Source of the DNA: Thermotoga caldifontis AZM44c09
GTDB lineage: Bacteria; Thermotogota; Thermotogae; Thermotogales; DSM-5069
Direction of reading: 5' to 3'
Length of the DNA stretch: 64,000 bases
NCBI RefSeq assembly: GCF_000828655.1
Contig: NZ_AP014509.1
Span: 1,798,001 to 1,862,000, forward strand
Positions 6,480-16,751 of this stretch are shown piece by piece. How positions within the stretch are numbered: position 1 is the stretch's first letter; every line of letters begins with the position of its first letter. A program made the position numbers and the translations under genes. The notes beneath the pieces were generated by a model. The model was not told the DNA's origin. It searched no databases and saw only the letters and a program-made list of their open reading frames with translations.

Positions 6480-9391
6480 ATCACCAGCCTCGGGTTCGAG
6501 AGGGCCCTGTAGATGCCCTTGGCCCTTTGCAGAAGGAAAGGTTCTACGAGTCTCTCAAAGTAACGTTTTTCGAGCTTACCTTCGCTGATTCTCAACGAAC
6601 TTTTGTTCGTATCCACACCAGACAGATCCAGTTTTCCATCCTGCTGTCTCGCACCGAGCTCTTCGAGCACGCGAAGTATTATCTTCGCGTAGGCAACGTT
6701 CCTCGCGTAACCCTTTCGCACCACGTAGTCTAAAAACTCCTTGACCTGCACCAAATGGCCAACTTCGTGCAGGATATCGCTTATGACCTCGATGCTGGGG
6801 AACAACTCTTCTATCTCCGCCTTCCTTTTGAAAACATCTTCCTGCGTGAAGTTCAAACTCAGAATCTGAAACACACCCTCAAAAGAAACTGCATCGAGCA
6901 ATTCGAACAGCGTCAGCGGACTGTCCGAGACGACGATTTGAGCTTCCTCTCCCAGCAAGCCGGGAACACCATCGGTGTTTGTGGAGCACAGTAAAAGTGC
7001 TGGCTTTTTCCGCCTCAGCGTGGTCAGAACTGAAAGTCTCTGACCGGTTTTCATGGCGTGAGAATAAACGAGCAAGTTCTGATTCGTGCTGAGTCGCTTT
7101 CTGTAGAACTCGATGAGATTTTTATCGTTCGAAAACAGAAAGCAGTCGACCTCGTCGTGTACGTCTTCAGGTCGAACCAGAGAATCGAGCAGGCCATACG
7201 CGGGTCTGCAGATCCTCTCGTAAGCCACGGAAAGATTCAGAGCCATCGCAAGATCGTACAACCAGTCTGGTCTCTTAACGCTGACTGCGAGGAATCGGTT
7301 GGGCATTCGACTGACTACATCGAACAGAGCCAGAACCTCAGGTTCGCTTTTGAATTCGCCGAACACAGCGAGTTCGTTTATGACGAAGAAGTCATATTCC
7401 TTCAGCAAACTGTCCAGGTTCGCGAGGAAGTAGCTGAGCGTGACGAACGCGTGGTTGTTTCTGCCTTCCTGGTTCAGAGAGTTGAGATAATCCAGCGAAT
7501 GCTCCAAGTATCTGTGCAACGTTCTGTGAAGCTGAGTGGAAAGAATATTGTTCAGCGAGACCACGGCGTACCTGCGCTTGGTGGCTGTGAGGAGCCAGTA
7601 GAAAAAGGTGTTCCTCATTCTCAAATCGAACACGAACAGGTTGGCGGTTAACGTCTCGGGCAGGACCTGTTCCAACTGGTTCAACCTGTGTCTGAGTTCC
7701 GGTTCCCGCAAACTGATGTGTCCTGATGACAATCTTTTTTCGTTGATGTCGGCGTCCATGACATAGAGTGTTGGTATCTTTCCCCTGATTGTGAAAACAA
7801 CGTCCATAGTGACAGGCTCATACAGACCTGCGTCGAAAAGGTGCCCCAGGCCAAAGCCAGTGGCTTCGAACCTCTTCCCGTTCGAACTTATCGTCAGTCT
7901 GACGTTCGATTGGTTCTGACCGAAGAGTTTTGCCGCTTCTATCTTGACCCCTTCACACAGAAACAATGGCTCTGGATTTCCATGCCCAAAAGGTTCAAGC
8001 TTCTGAAGTTCAGCGATGAAATCACTGTCTATATCTTCCAGTCTCAGAACTGCGTCCACCTCGAGGCCTGCAGTTTGATCTTCCCGCGGAACTTCATAAC
8101 TCTTCAATGCTTCCACGAAACGATCCACCGATTCGGCTGCCAAACTGAAACCGACCGCGAGGGGATGACCACCGAACTCCTCGAAATAGTGCAGGAATGG
8201 TTGTAGCAAATCTATCAGATTGACACCCGCAACGCTTCGTGCAGAGGCTCGGGCACCCTCCAACCCTTCCGATATGACTATCACGGGTTTGTTGTATCGA
8301 TGACACAGGCGCGCGGCAACTATGCCAATGACCCCAACGTGCCAGTCCCTTCCACGCACCACGATGATCGGATACTTCTCGAGCCCCCCACGCTCGATCT
8401 GTTCCAGAGCGTTCTCGAAAATCTGCGATTCGATTTCCTGCCTGGTCGCGTTGTATTCGAACAAAAGATTGATCAGTTTTGATGCGAGCGTATAATCACG
8501 GGTTGTCAGCAGATCGAAGGCGTCGTGAGCCGCATCGAGCCTACCGGCGGCGTTTATTTTTGGAGCGACACGAAAACCAATGTCCCTGGAATCAGGTTCA
8601 GGTATCTGCAACCTTGAGAGCAACATGGCGAGGCCTGGGCGATCGGTTCCCTTCATTCTTTCGAGGCCTTCCTTCGCTATGAACCGATTCTCATCGACCA
8701 ATTTGACCACATCCGCTATGGTACCGAGCGCCACTAGGTCCAGGTACTGGAAGACGTCTTCTTCGTTCAGAGACAAACGCTCCGCAACGGCGCTTATCAG
8801 CTTGAACGCCACCCCGACGCCCGCGAGGTCCTTGAAAGGATATTCGTCGTCCTTTCTCTTCGGGTTGAGCACGGCATCTGCAGGTGGCAGGACGTCCGAA
8901 GCTTCGTGGTGATCCGTGATCACGACGTCGTAACCCATCCTCTTCGCAAGCTGGACTGCTTCAACGGCCGTGACACCGCAATCGACGGTGAGCAGAACCT
9001 TTGCTCCCTCGCCCCTGAAACTCTCCAGTGCCGCTGGCTGAAGGCCGTAACCTTCATCGATGCGCCGCGGGATGTAATGCATCACCCTCCAGCCATGGTT
9101 CTGGAGGAATTCCTTGAGCACTGCGACTCCGGTGATCCCGTCCACGTCGTAATCGCCGTAGACGAGAACCAGCTCGTCCTCATCCCTGGCGCGCAAAAGT
9201 ATGTCGACCGCACGATCCATGTCCTTCAGAAGGAACGGATCGTGAAGATCCTGTTTGGACGGATTGAGGAACCTGATCGCCTTCTCTGGATCTTTGATTC
9301 CACGGTTTATCAGTAGCCTGGCTACGAGATCACTGACACCCAATTCCGCAACGAGTTTTCTTAACTCGTCCTGGTCTACCTGCTTCACCAT
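6476..9391 (-). CDS. recJ: single-stranded-DNA exonuclease RecJ with large C-terminal extension
   Basis: About 971 residues. The N-terminal half is clear RecJ: DHH phosphoesterase motifs GDYDVDGITG, TVDCGVT and ITDHHEAS, then the DHHA1 region with GGHPLAVGFS and an OB-like domain up to roughly residue 560. It degrades ssDNA 5' to 3' in repair and recombination using Mn/Mg. Ordinary RecJ is 550-800 residues; the last ~400 here, rich in Leu, Phe and Tyr, carry no motif I know. ATG 9391 or GTG 9388 fit the GAGGTG site better than GTG 9400. It overlaps ruvX by four bases. Confidence 0.9.
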   Translation of the reverse strand: MVKQVDQDELRKLVAELGVSDLVARLLINRGIKDPEKAIRFLNPSKQDLHDPFLLKDMDRAVDILLRARDEDELVLVYGDYDVDGITGVAVLKEFLQNHGWRVMHYIPRRIDEGYGLQPAALESFRGEGAKVLLTVDCGVTAVEAVQLAKRMGYDVVITDHHEASDVLPPADAVLNPKRKDDEYPFKDLAGVGVAFKLISAVAERLSLNEEDVFQYLDLVALGTIADVVKLVDENRFIAKEGLERMKGTDRPGLAMLLSRLQIPEPDSRDIGFRVAPKINAAGRLDAAHDAFDLLTTRDYTLASKLINLLFEYNATRQEIESQIFENALEQIERGGLEKYPIIVVRGRDWHVGVIGIVAARLCHRYNKPVIVISEGLEGARASARSVAGVNLIDLLQPFLHYFEEFGGHPLAVGFSLAAESVDRFVEALKSYEVPREDQTAGLEVDAVLRLEDIDSDFIAELQKLEPFGHGNPEPLFLCEGVKIEAAKLFGQNQSNVRLTISSNGKRFEATGFGLGHLFDAGLYEPVTMDVVFTIRGKIPTLYVMDADINEKRLSSGHISLREPELRHRLNQLEQVLPETLTANLFVFDLRMRNTFFYWLLTATKRRYAVVSLNNILSTQLHRTLHRYLEHSLDYLNSLNQEGRNNHAFVTLSYFLANLDSLLKEYDFFVINELAVFGEFKSEPEVLALFDVVSRMPNRFLAVSVKRPDWLYDLAMALNLSVAYERICRPAYGLLDSLVRPEDVHDEVDCFLFSNDKNLIEFYRKRLSTNQNLLVYSHAMKTGQRLSVLTTLRRKKPALLLCSTNTDGVPGLLGEEAQIVVSDSPLTLFELLDAVSFEGVFQILSLNFTQEDVFKRKAEIEELFPSIEVISDILHEVGHLVQVKEFLDYVVRKGYARNVAYAKIILRVLEELGARQQDGKLDLSGVDTNKSSLRISEGKLEKRYFERLVEPFLLQRAKGIYRALSNPRLVI

Positions 9392-9448
9392 CCACCTCAC
9401 GTCGGTTCAACTACCTTGCACAGTTTTTTCTTTCATTTTATTAAACCA

Positions 9449-9470
9449 CAGAACCCCCGAAATGGTTCTG
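9449..9470. promoter_or_regulatory. inverted repeat in the divergent recJ / nuclease intergenic region
   Basis: CAGAACC (9449-9455) and GGTTCTG (9464-9470) form a perfect 7-base inverted repeat with an 8-base spacer in the 110-base gap between the divergent recJ and the beta-CASP gene. It could be an operator for one or both directions. I see no clean promoter hexamers here. Confidence 0.3.
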
Positions 9471-9501
9471 AATGTTAGAATCTCGTCATGGAGGTCTACA
9501 C

Positions 9502-11061
9502 ATGCATATAAAGTTGATCGACGGACACGACTGCATCGGGGGAAACAAGATATTGGTCGGTTCATCGAGCGGAGAGGGTTTTCTGCTCGACTTTGGGGTC
9601 AATTTCAAGAAGTGGAGCCTCTATTTTGAAGAGTACTTGAAACCCAGGACAGGCAGGATCCTGCACGATCTTCTCAAGCTCGAATTGATACCAAAGCTGA
9701 ACATCTACAGATCGGACCTCATGCCACCGCAGTTCGAGAACGATGTGAATGTCCGATTCGTCTTTTTGAGTCACGCCCATACGGATCACTGTGGCCTGAT
9801 CGGCCTTCTGAGCGAACAGATTCCTCTGATCATGACGAACGAGACCTTCGCACTCTTGAGCGTCATGGACCAGCTGAAACCTTCAGTCTGGGAACAGCTG
9901 GCCATCAAGACGAGGGTCCCCGCCAACGAGGAGCACGTCCGCTCCGACGTGCTCGTCAACGACAGAAAGAAGGAAAAGAAGAAGAGAAGGATCTGTGCGG
10001 GCGATACTTTGGAATCGACAGATGGAGATTTCGAAACTGTATCGTTTGAACAGTGCTGGCCGGGCTTTGTGAAGGTCTTACCCGTATACCACTCGGTACT
10101 CGGTGCGGCGGCGCTGTGTGTGGAGGTTGACGACGCGCTGGTGGTTTACACGGGAGACCTGAGGATGAGTCCGACGAAAGATGAAGAAGATTTCTGGCGC
10201 TTCGAACTCGGTGAGAAGCGGTTGGATCTTTCAAAGAGAACGGAAAGGTTCGTACAGGAGGTCAAACGTCACAGAGATTCGCTCAAAAAGATCCTGATCC
10301 TGATCGTTGAAGGCACGAGACTCGGCAGGGTTGAAGAATCTGTCAGCAACGAACGGACCGTTTTCGAAAACGCGAGGGAACTCATTTCGAAAACCAACCG
10401 GCTCATCATCGCAGATTTTCCCACCAAGCATCTCGAAAGATTGATGACTTTTCTCAAGATCGCACAGGTGTGTGACAGATTCCTCGTTTTAACTCCCAAA
10501 GACTACGCACTCTTAGAAAATATGGGACGAATCGATCCGACCTGGCAACTGACAGAGCAAGAACTGAGTCACATACGCATCTATCATGTCGCCAAGGTGG
10601 AGTTCTCAAAACTCGAAAAGGACGCCATACTGTTTGGAAAAACGGCCGGCTTGCTCGTCTCACCGGGAGAGATAAATCAAAGACCAGAAAGGTTCATCAT
10701 CGCGGCCGGGTACTTCGATATGCCGCAAATACTTGACATAGACGAAAGTGTTCTGAGCGGTTCGATGTACATTCACTCCACGAGTGAAGCTTACACGGAA
10801 GAGCAGCAGATGGATTACAAAAGATTCAGGAACTGGCTGAGCAGGTTCAACATCCAACCCTTCGGTCTAAGGTTCGACAACGATGAGGTCGTTTTTACGA
10901 AAGAGTTCCACGCTTCCGGGCACCTTTCAGCACACGATCTGGAATGGCTCATCAAAACACTGGAACCAGATTTCATAATACCGGTGCACACGGAGGATAA
11001 GTCCTGGTTCGTGAACAAATGGGGCAGCAGAGTCCTCACTCAAGAAGAAGTATACTTATGA
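9502..11061 (+). CDS. metallo-beta-lactamase / beta-CASP family hydrolase, RNase J-like
   Basis: 519 residues from the ATG at 9502, preceded by GGAGGT. The metal motif SHAHTDHCG (His/Asp ligands about residues 91-96), TGDLRMS (about 220), and a C-terminal HASGHLS plus IPVHTE follow the order of beta-CASP nucleases such as RNase J, where the last two are the typical C-terminal His motifs. A basic stretch (DRKKEKKKRR, about 155) may touch nucleic acid. It is likely a zinc-dependent RNA- or DNA-processing enzyme in the cytoplasm. It is shorter than RNase J and lacks an obvious RNase J C-terminal domain, so exact function is open. It stands alone between divergent recJ and metG. Confidence 0.75.
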   Translation: MHIKLIDGHDCIGGNKILVGSSSGEGFLLDFGVNFKKWSLYFEEYLKPRTGRILHDLLKLELIPKLNIYRSDLMPPQFENDVNVRFVFLSHAHTDHCGLIGLLSEQIPLIMTNETFALLSVMDQLKPSVWEQLAIKTRVPANEEHVRSDVLVNDRKKEKKKRRICAGDTLESTDGDFETVSFEQCWPGFVKVLPVYHSVLGAAALCVEVDDALVVYTGDLRMSPTKDEEDFWRFELGEKRLDLSKRTERFVQEVKRHRDSLKKILILIVEGTRLGRVEESVSNERTVFENARELISKTNRLIIADFPTKHLERLMTFLKIAQVCDRFLVLTPKDYALLENMGRIDPTWQLTEQELSHIRIYHVAKVEFSKLEKDAILFGKTAGLLVSPGEINQRPERFIIAAGYFDMPQILDIDESVLSGSMYIHSTSEAYTEEQQMDYKRFRNWLSRFNIQPFGLRFDNDEVVFTKEFHASGHLSAHDLEWLIKTLEPDFIIPVHTEDKSWFVNKWGSRVLTQEEVYL

Positions 11062-11121
11062 TTATTCAGTTTTCAACTTCTCGGTGTACAATCTAATGGA
11101 AAACGATTGGAGGTGAACGGA

Positions 11122-13005
11122 TTGAAGTTCTACATCACGACGCCGATATATTACGTCAATTCCGAACCACACGTGGGCAGTGCCTACACGACGATAATAG
11201 CTGACATAATCGCGCGTTACAAACGAATGATGGGTTACAAAGTTTTCTTTCTCACCGGTACCGATGAGCACGGCCAGAAGGTTTACCAGGCTGCCCGTGC
11301 GGCGGGGAAAGATCCACAGCAATTCTGTGACGAGCTCGCCGAGAAATTCGCACAGCTCTGGAAAAAACTGCAGATAACCAACGATGGTTTCATAAGGACG
11401 ACGGATCCTAAACACATGGAAGTGGTCCAGTATTTCGTCAAGAAGATGCTCGAGAACAACGATGTGTACAAAGGTACCTACGAAGGCTGGTACTGTGTAC
11501 CCTGTGAAAGTTACTGGAGCGAAGACGAACTCGGACCAAACCGTACATGTCCGAGCTGCGGCAGAGAGGTCAAGTTCATCAGGGAAGATAATTACTTCTT
11601 CAGACTCTCAAAGTACCGCGACGCACTCCTGGAACACTACAGGAAGCATCCGGAGTTCGTTCAACCCGATTTCAGAAGGAACGAAATGCTCAAGATACTG
11701 GAATCTGGGCTGAAGGATCTGAGTATAACCAGAACCACGTTCAGCTGGGGAGTACCGATGCCAGATGATCCGCAGCACGTCATCTACGTGTGGGTAGATG
11801 CACTCATAAACTATGTTTCCGCGATCGGCTATCCGACGGATCCAGAGAAGTTCAACGAGTTCTGGCCGGCCGATTTGCACCTGATAGGTAAGGAGATAAA
11901 CAGATTCCACTCGATCATATGGCCCGCGATGTTGATGTCCGTCGGTCTTCCTCTGCCAAAGACGATTTTCGCGCACGGCTGGCTCACGGTTGATGGTCAG
12001 AAGATTTCAAAATCCCTCGGCAACGCTATAGATCCCAAATACTTCGTGGACAAATACGGTAACGATGTGCTCAGATTTTACTTGGTCAGAGAGATCGTGT
12101 TCGGGAAAGATGGTGATTTCTCCGAAAAAGGCTTGGTGAACAGACTCAACTCCGACCTGGCCAACGACTACGGTAACCTTCTGCACAGGACTCTCGCCAT
12201 GATCGAAAAACACTTCGAATCACAGATGCCGGAACCTGGCCCGTTCGAAGATATAGACGAACAGTTCGTTCAGCAGGTGCTCCAGAAGGTGGAGCAGTAC
12301 CTGATCCAGATGGACAGCTACCAGCTCACGGATGCCGTCGAAACGGTCATGCAGATACTCGCTTCTGCGAACAAGTATTTCGACGAACGTAAGCCATGGC
12401 TGCTGGCAAAACAGGGTGAAACGCGAAAGCTGGCCACCGTGCTGTACAACGTGAGTGAAACGCTCAAAAAGGTGGCGATCATGTTCCACCCGATCATGCC
12501 CAACTCCTCCCAGGAAGTGCTCCGACGTCTGGGAGAGACAGAGCCGAGGGCAGAACACTTAAGAACGTGGCGCACCCTGAACGCTGGACAGAGGATCGTA
12601 CACGCCGAGCCGCTCTTCCAAAAGGTTGAACTGAAGACCGAACAGAAAATCACGCAAGAAACAGTTCCTCAAGGTGTACAGCTTGTAGACATAAACGAAT
12701 TCAAGAAGTTAGATCTGAGGGTGGCCAAGGTCCTTTCGGCGGAAAGGATAAAGGGTTCCGAGAAACTGTTGAAGTTGCTCATAGACCTTGGAGAACTTGG
12801 AACCAGACAGATAGTGGCGGGAATCGCGAAGTACTATGAACCTGAACAACTCGTCGGCAAGTGCATCGTGGTCGTCGCGAACTTGAAACCTGCAAAACTC
12901 ATGGGTGTGGAGTCTCAGGGTATGCTCCTTGCGGCACACGACGGTGAGCAGGTGAAGCTCGTCACGGTAGATGGCGGAGCGACTCCCGGTTCAAGGATCT
13001 CGTAG
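11122..13005 (+). CDS. metG: methionyl-tRNA synthetase
   Basis: 627 residues from TTG 11122, which has GGAGGTG six bases upstream and gives the normal start MKFYITTPIYYVN. It is a class I enzyme with the HIGH-like motif PHVGSA near residue 17, a zinc knuckle with two CxxC pairs (YCVPC, then CPSC, about 127-145), KISKS (KMSKS-like, about 295), and an appended C-terminal tRNA-binding OB domain of the Trbp111 type (about 525-627). It charges initiator and elongator tRNA-Met. It is the first gene of a long plus-strand operon and ends 12 bases before gyrA. Confidence 0.95.
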   Translation: MKFYITTPIYYVNSEPHVGSAYTTIIADIIARYKRMMGYKVFFLTGTDEHGQKVYQAARAAGKDPQQFCDELAEKFAQLWKKLQITNDGFIRTTDPKHMEVVQYFVKKMLENNDVYKGTYEGWYCVPCESYWSEDELGPNRTCPSCGREVKFIREDNYFFRLSKYRDALLEHYRKHPEFVQPDFRRNEMLKILESGLKDLSITRTTFSWGVPMPDDPQHVIYVWVDALINYVSAIGYPTDPEKFNEFWPADLHLIGKEINRFHSIIWPAMLMSVGLPLPKTIFAHGWLTVDGQKISKSLGNAIDPKYFVDKYGNDVLRFYLVREIVFGKDGDFSEKGLVNRLNSDLANDYGNLLHRTLAMIEKHFESQMPEPGPFEDIDEQFVQQVLQKVEQYLIQMDSYQLTDAVETVMQILASANKYFDERKPWLLAKQGETRKLATVLYNVSETLKKVAIMFHPIMPNSSQEVLRRLGETEPRAEHLRTWRTLNAGQRIVHAEPLFQKVELKTEQKITQETVPQGVQLVDINEFKKLDLRVAKVLSAERIKGSEKLLKLLIDLGELGTRQIVAGIAKYYEPEQLVGKCIVVVANLKPAKLMGVESQGMLLAAHDGEQVKLVTVDGGATPGSRIS

Positions 13006-13017
13006 GAGGTAATAGGA

Positions 13018-15444
13018 ATGTCTGAAATTCTCACCAAGAACATAGAGGACGAACTGGTACAGCAGTACATGAACTATTCAATGAGCGTCATCATAGGACG
13101 CGCCATTCCAGACGTGCGTGACGGTTTGAAGCCCGTGCAGAGACGCATCCTGTACGTGATGCACGAGCTCGGCTTGACGCACAACGCCCAATCAAAGAAG
13201 TGTGCCAGGATAGTCGGTGAAGTGCTCGGTAAATACCATCCGCATGGTGACATGGCCGTTTACGATGCGTTGGTGAGGCTGGCACAGCCCTTCACGATGC
13301 GCTATCCTCTGATCATCGGTCAGGGTAACTTCGGTTCCGTGGACAGAGATCCTCCGGCCGCCATGAGGTATACGGAAGCGAAGCTGTCAAGACTGGCAGA
13401 AGAAATGCTCGAAGATCTGGACAAAGAAACCGTTGATATGCAGGACAACTTCGATGGAACCCTGAAGGAACCGACGGTCCTCCCTTCGAAGATTCCAAAT
13501 TTACTTCTGAACGGATCTTCCGGCATCGCGGTTGGTATGGCGACGAACATCCCACCTCACAATCTCGTCGAGACCGTGAACGCCATACAGTACTTCATAA
13601 AGAATCCACAGTGCAGTGTGGATGAGCTAATGAAACACATCAAAGGTCCCGACTTTCCAACGGGTGGAATCATCGTCAATGCCAACAGCCTGAGAGAAAT
13701 ATACGCCACAGGAAGAGGAAAGATCGTGATCAGGAGCAAGGTGCACTTCGAAGAAGGTAAGAGGCACGATCAAATAGTGGTTACAGAGATCCCTTACGGT
13801 GTCAGCAAGGCGGCGCTCATCGAAGAAATCGCGAGATACGCCGAGAAGAATCCGAAAATCCAGATAAAGAACATCAGGGACGAGTCAGACAAGAAAGGCT
13901 TGAGGATAGTGATAGAGATTCCCAAGAACGGCAACTACAGACTCGTCCTGAACAATCTGTACAAACACACGTCTCTGCAAACGAGCTTCAACGTTCAGAT
14001 GCTCGTGATCGATAACAAGAGACCGAAACTCATGAACCTTCTTCAGCTGATCCGTGCGTTCGTTCAGCACAGATTCAACGTGATCAGAAGAAGGTCTGAA
14101 CACGATCTGAAGGTTTATTCCAAACGGGCGCACATTCTGGAAGGCATCATGAAAGCGGCGAGGGCCATTGGAAGCGTCGTGGACATAATCAGGAGCAGTA
14201 AGAGCGGTGAGGAAGCCATCAAGAACTTGGTGAACCTGCTGAACGTCACAGAAGAACAGGCCAAAGCGATTCTGGACATGCGTTTGGGCAGGCTCACGAG
14301 CCTCGAGATCGAAAAATTGAAACAGGAATATTCCGAACTGGTCAAGAAGATAGAGTTTGCCAAGGAGATCATCTCCAACGATTCAAAGGTTTACGAGGTC
14401 ATGTACAACGAGCTCGAAGAACTGAAGCACAAATATGGTGATGAAAGAAGAACGCAGATACTCAACATCGAGGAAGATCTGGATTATGAACCGGAGGATC
14501 TGATACCGGACGAAGACATAGTGATAACGCTGACAGAAAAAGGCTACATAAAAGCCACGAGTTTGAACGATTACAGGAGCCAGAGACGCGGTGGGAAGGG
14601 TATCATCGGCGCGAGGATCGCCGAAGACGATGGAATAGCTCTGGTGTGCGCCACGAGGGTGCATTCGAGAACCGTTTTTGTGAGTTCGCACGGCAGGGCG
14701 TTCGTCTTACGAAACCACGAGATCGAATTGAGCAACAGGGACAGCAAAGGCAAACCGATCAGGGCGTATCTGAACCTCGAGGAAGACGAGTCCGTTTTAG
14801 CGATGATACCATTCAACGACTGGAAAGGCGATCTTCTGCTGGTAACAAAGAAGGGTAAGATCAAGAGAACACCCCTATCGGAGTTTGAGAGTGCCGGTAC
14901 GAGGGGAATCAAGGCCATAACCTTTGAGAACGGAGACTGCGTGGTGGCAGCGAACGTCTGCGATGAGAATGACAAAGAAGTTTTGATCATCACGAGGAAT
15001 GGAATGTCGATAAGATTTTCCATCGACGAGGTGCGGCGCATGGGTCGCACGGCGATGGGTGTCAGTGCGGTGTCGCTGAGGGACGGAGACGAGGTCGTAG
15101 GGATGGTCGTTCTGTCGGACAACGAAGGAGACGTTTTGACGATCACCACGAAGGGTTTCGGTAAACGCACACCGCTCAGCGAATACAGAGTGCAGAGCCG
15201 CGGAGGGGTGGGTATCAAGACGATGCCGGGCGTGGAGAAGGTTGGTTTCCTCTGTGGGGCCGAGCTCGTGAAGAATCCGGAATCCGACGTGATCGTTCTC
15301 ACCAAGAATGGACATTCGATAAGGTTCAAGGTTTCCAGTGTCAGCGTTGTTGGTCGCACCGCGAAAGGTGTCAAAATATTGGAGCTTTCTGAAGACGACG
15401 AAGTTTCACGCTTCGCGGTGGTGGAAACGTGTACAGACAGTTGA
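13018..15444 (+). CDS. gyrA: DNA gyrase subunit A
   Basis: 808 residues from ATG 13018 behind TAGGAGGTAATAGG. The breakage-reunion domain has AMRYTEAKL with the catalytic Tyr (about 120). The C-terminal beta-pinwheel carries the GyrA box QRRGGKG (about 522), which marks gyrase rather than topoisomerase IV, and repeated blades ([21 protein letters not shown]). With GyrB, not in this window, it cuts and passes DNA and introduces negative supercoils using ATP. It shares an operon with metG upstream and archease-lexA downstream. Confidence 0.97.
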   Translation: MSEILTKNIEDELVQQYMNYSMSVIIGRAIPDVRDGLKPVQRRILYVMHELGLTHNAQSKKCARIVGEVLGKYHPHGDMAVYDALVRLAQPFTMRYPLIIGQGNFGSVDRDPPAAMRYTEAKLSRLAEEMLEDLDKETVDMQDNFDGTLKEPTVLPSKIPNLLLNGSSGIAVGMATNIPPHNLVETVNAIQYFIKNPQCSVDELMKHIKGPDFPTGGIIVNANSLREIYATGRGKIVIRSKVHFEEGKRHDQIVVTEIPYGVSKAALIEEIARYAEKNPKIQIKNIRDESDKKGLRIVIEIPKNGNYRLVLNNLYKHTSLQTSFNVQMLVIDNKRPKLMNLLQLIRAFVQHRFNVIRRRSEHDLKVYSKRAHILEGIMKAARAIGSVVDIIRSSKSGEEAIKNLVNLLNVTEEQAKAILDMRLGRLTSLEIEKLKQEYSELVKKIEFAKEIISNDSKVYEVMYNELEELKHKYGDERRTQILNIEEDLDYEPEDLIPDEDIVITLTEKGYIKATSLNDYRSQRRGGKGIIGARIAEDDGIALVCATRVHSRTVFVSSHGRAFVLRNHEIELSNRDSKGKPIRAYLNLEEDESVLAMIPFNDWKGDLLLVTKKGKIKRTPLSEFESAGTRGIKAITFENGDCVVAANVCDENDKEVLIITRNGMSIRFSIDEVRRMGRTAMGVSAVSLRDGDEVVGMVVLSDNEGDVLTITTKGFGKRTPLSEYRVQSRGGVGIKTMPGVEKVGFLCGAELVKNPESDVIVLTKNGHSIRFKVSSVSVVGRTAKGVKILELSEDDEVSRFAVVETCTDS

Positions 15445-15806
15445 ACCACACAGCCGATGTACGTTATGAGATAATTTGCGATAGTGAGGAGCAACTGTTC
15501 AAAGAATTCATAAATATCTTCAAAGATCACTACACCGTACGGTTCAAGGACAAAGAGACCACGTTCGAGTACGAACTGTCGAAAAGCATCGAAGACGCCA
15601 TTTTTGACATCGTGAACGACTGGATTTATCTGATCGAGTCGAAGAAGCTGTTCCCGTGGGACTGTCGTGTCGAAGATGGAAAGCTGATCTGTACGTTCAG
15701 AGAGTACGAGCAGATCGAAGGTACCGAGTTGAAGGCCGTGACGTATCACGGTCTGGTTGTGAACAGGTCAGACAAAATCGTTTTGAAGGTGGTGTTCGAC
15801 ACGTGA
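15429..15806 (+). CDS. archease family protein
   Basis: 125 residues from GTG 15429, overlapping the gyrA end by 16 bases. The start [14 protein letters not shown] and the central [17 protein letters not shown] match archease, a small acidic protein that activates the RNA ligase RtcB for multiple turnovers and can modulate tRNA-modifying enzymes. The conserved acidic residues near the N-terminus (HTAD) and the C-terminus (VVFDT) are present. No rtcB is in the window. The stop overlaps the GTG start of lexA. Confidence 0.82.
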   Translation: MYRQLNHTADVRYEIICDSEEQLFKEFINIFKDHYTVRFKDKETTFEYELSKSIEDAIFDIVNDWIYLIESKKLFPWDCRVEDGKLICTFREYEQIEGTELKAVTYHGLVVNRSDKIVLKVVFDT

Positions 15807-16402
15807 GACAGTTGACAGAAAGGCAGAAAAAGGTTCTGGAATTCATAACTTCCTATTTCGAGAAGCATGGTTACTCTCCGAGCATAAGGGATATAGCCAA
15901 AGCCTTCCGCATAACACCGCGTGGTGCCATGATGCACCTTGTGGCACTCGAGAAGAAGGGTTACATCTCGCGTTCAAAAAAGGCGAGGAGCATAAAACTT
16001 CTGAACGTGGGCGAAGCGGTCAGACTACCCGTGGTTGGTATGATCGCGGCAGGGAACGCGATCGAGGCGATCGAGCGCGTTGTTGAAATGATCGAAGTAC
16101 CAAAACAGATGCTCAAAACCGGCTTCGAACATTACGTGCTCAAGGTCAAGGGTGACAGCATGGTGAACGAGCACATCGTCGAAAATGACTACGTTGTGAT
16201 CAGAAAACAGGACACCGCGGAGAACGGAGATATAGTCTCCGTGCTGGTGGACAACAGTGAAACTACCTTGAAGAAGATCTACTTCGAGGATGACAAGATC
16301 GTGCTGAAGCCTGCCAATCCCGCCTTGAAACCGATCAAGCTCGAACCTTCCCGTGTCAAGATAACCGGTAAGGTTGTAGGAGTGATCCGCATCTATGAAT
16401 GA
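15803..16402 (+). CDS. lexA: LexA repressor, S24 self-cleaving
   Basis: 199 residues from GTG 15803 (GTGA overlap with archease). Residues 1-65 form the winged helix ([14 protein letters not shown], then GYSPSIRDIAKAF). The cleavage bond is Ala83-Gly84 in GMIAAGN, with catalytic Ser119 (GDSM) and Lys157 (TTLKK). LexA represses the SOS genes until RecA filaments trigger its self-cleavage. It has no promoter region of its own because it lies inside an overlapping operon after gyrA and archease, so simple autoregulation from an adjacent operator is unlikely. Confidence 0.93.
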   Translation: MRQLTERQKKVLEFITSYFEKHGYSPSIRDIAKAFRITPRGAMMHLVALEKKGYISRSKKARSIKLLNVGEAVRLPVVGMIAAGNAIEAIERVVEMIEVPKQMLKTGFEHYVLKVKGDSMVNEHIVENDYVVIRKQDTAENGDIVSVLVDNSETTLKKIYFEDDKIVLKPANPALKPIKLEPSRVKITGKVVGVIRIYE

Positions 16403-16751
16403 ACAGAACTGGACGGCGATCGAGATCAACAACGTGGTTGTGGTTAAACCGCGCGGGGAACTGGACATGAGCAACTCTTTTCATTTCAAGAGCTTCATCA
16501 GAGACAACTACATAAACGCGGGAAAGAGTAATTTGATCCTCGACCTTTCCGAAGTCGATTACATGGACAGTTCGGCACTCGGGGTCCTGCTCGGGTTGCA
16601 GCGTGCCGCGAGGTTGAACGGTGGATCGATGGTTCTGTGTGGCCTTCACGAAAATCTCTTGAGAATTTTCAAGATAACTTCCCTGGAAGGTGTTTTCAGA
16701 ATCTATCCGAATGTGGAGGAAGCTTTGAAGTTCTTCCTGGGAGGTAACTGA
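16395..16751 (+). CDS. STAS-domain anti-sigma-factor antagonist (SpoIIAA/RsbV-like)
   Basis: 118 residues, one STAS domain. The motif YMDSSALG (about 56-63) holds the serine that partner-switch kinases phosphorylate, equivalent to Ser58 of SpoIIAA and probably Ser60 here. Such proteins release a sigma factor or other partner from an anti-sigma kinase. No cognate kinase or sigma factor is encoded in the window. Its ATG overlaps the lexA stop by eight bases, and its own stop is directly followed by rpiB. Confidence 0.88.
   Translation: MNEQNWTAIEINNVVVVKPRGELDMSNSFHFKSFIRDNYINAGKSNLILDLSEVDYMDSSALGVLLGLQRAARLNGGSMVLCGLHENLLRIFKITSLEGVFRIYPNVEEALKFFLGGN

Noticed and set aside
14571-15749. 392-residue open frame on the minus strand across gyrA and archease
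   Set aside because: It is antisense to well-recognised genes, has no ribosome site and reads as low-complexity Ser/Leu/Thr sequence, a codon-bias shadow.
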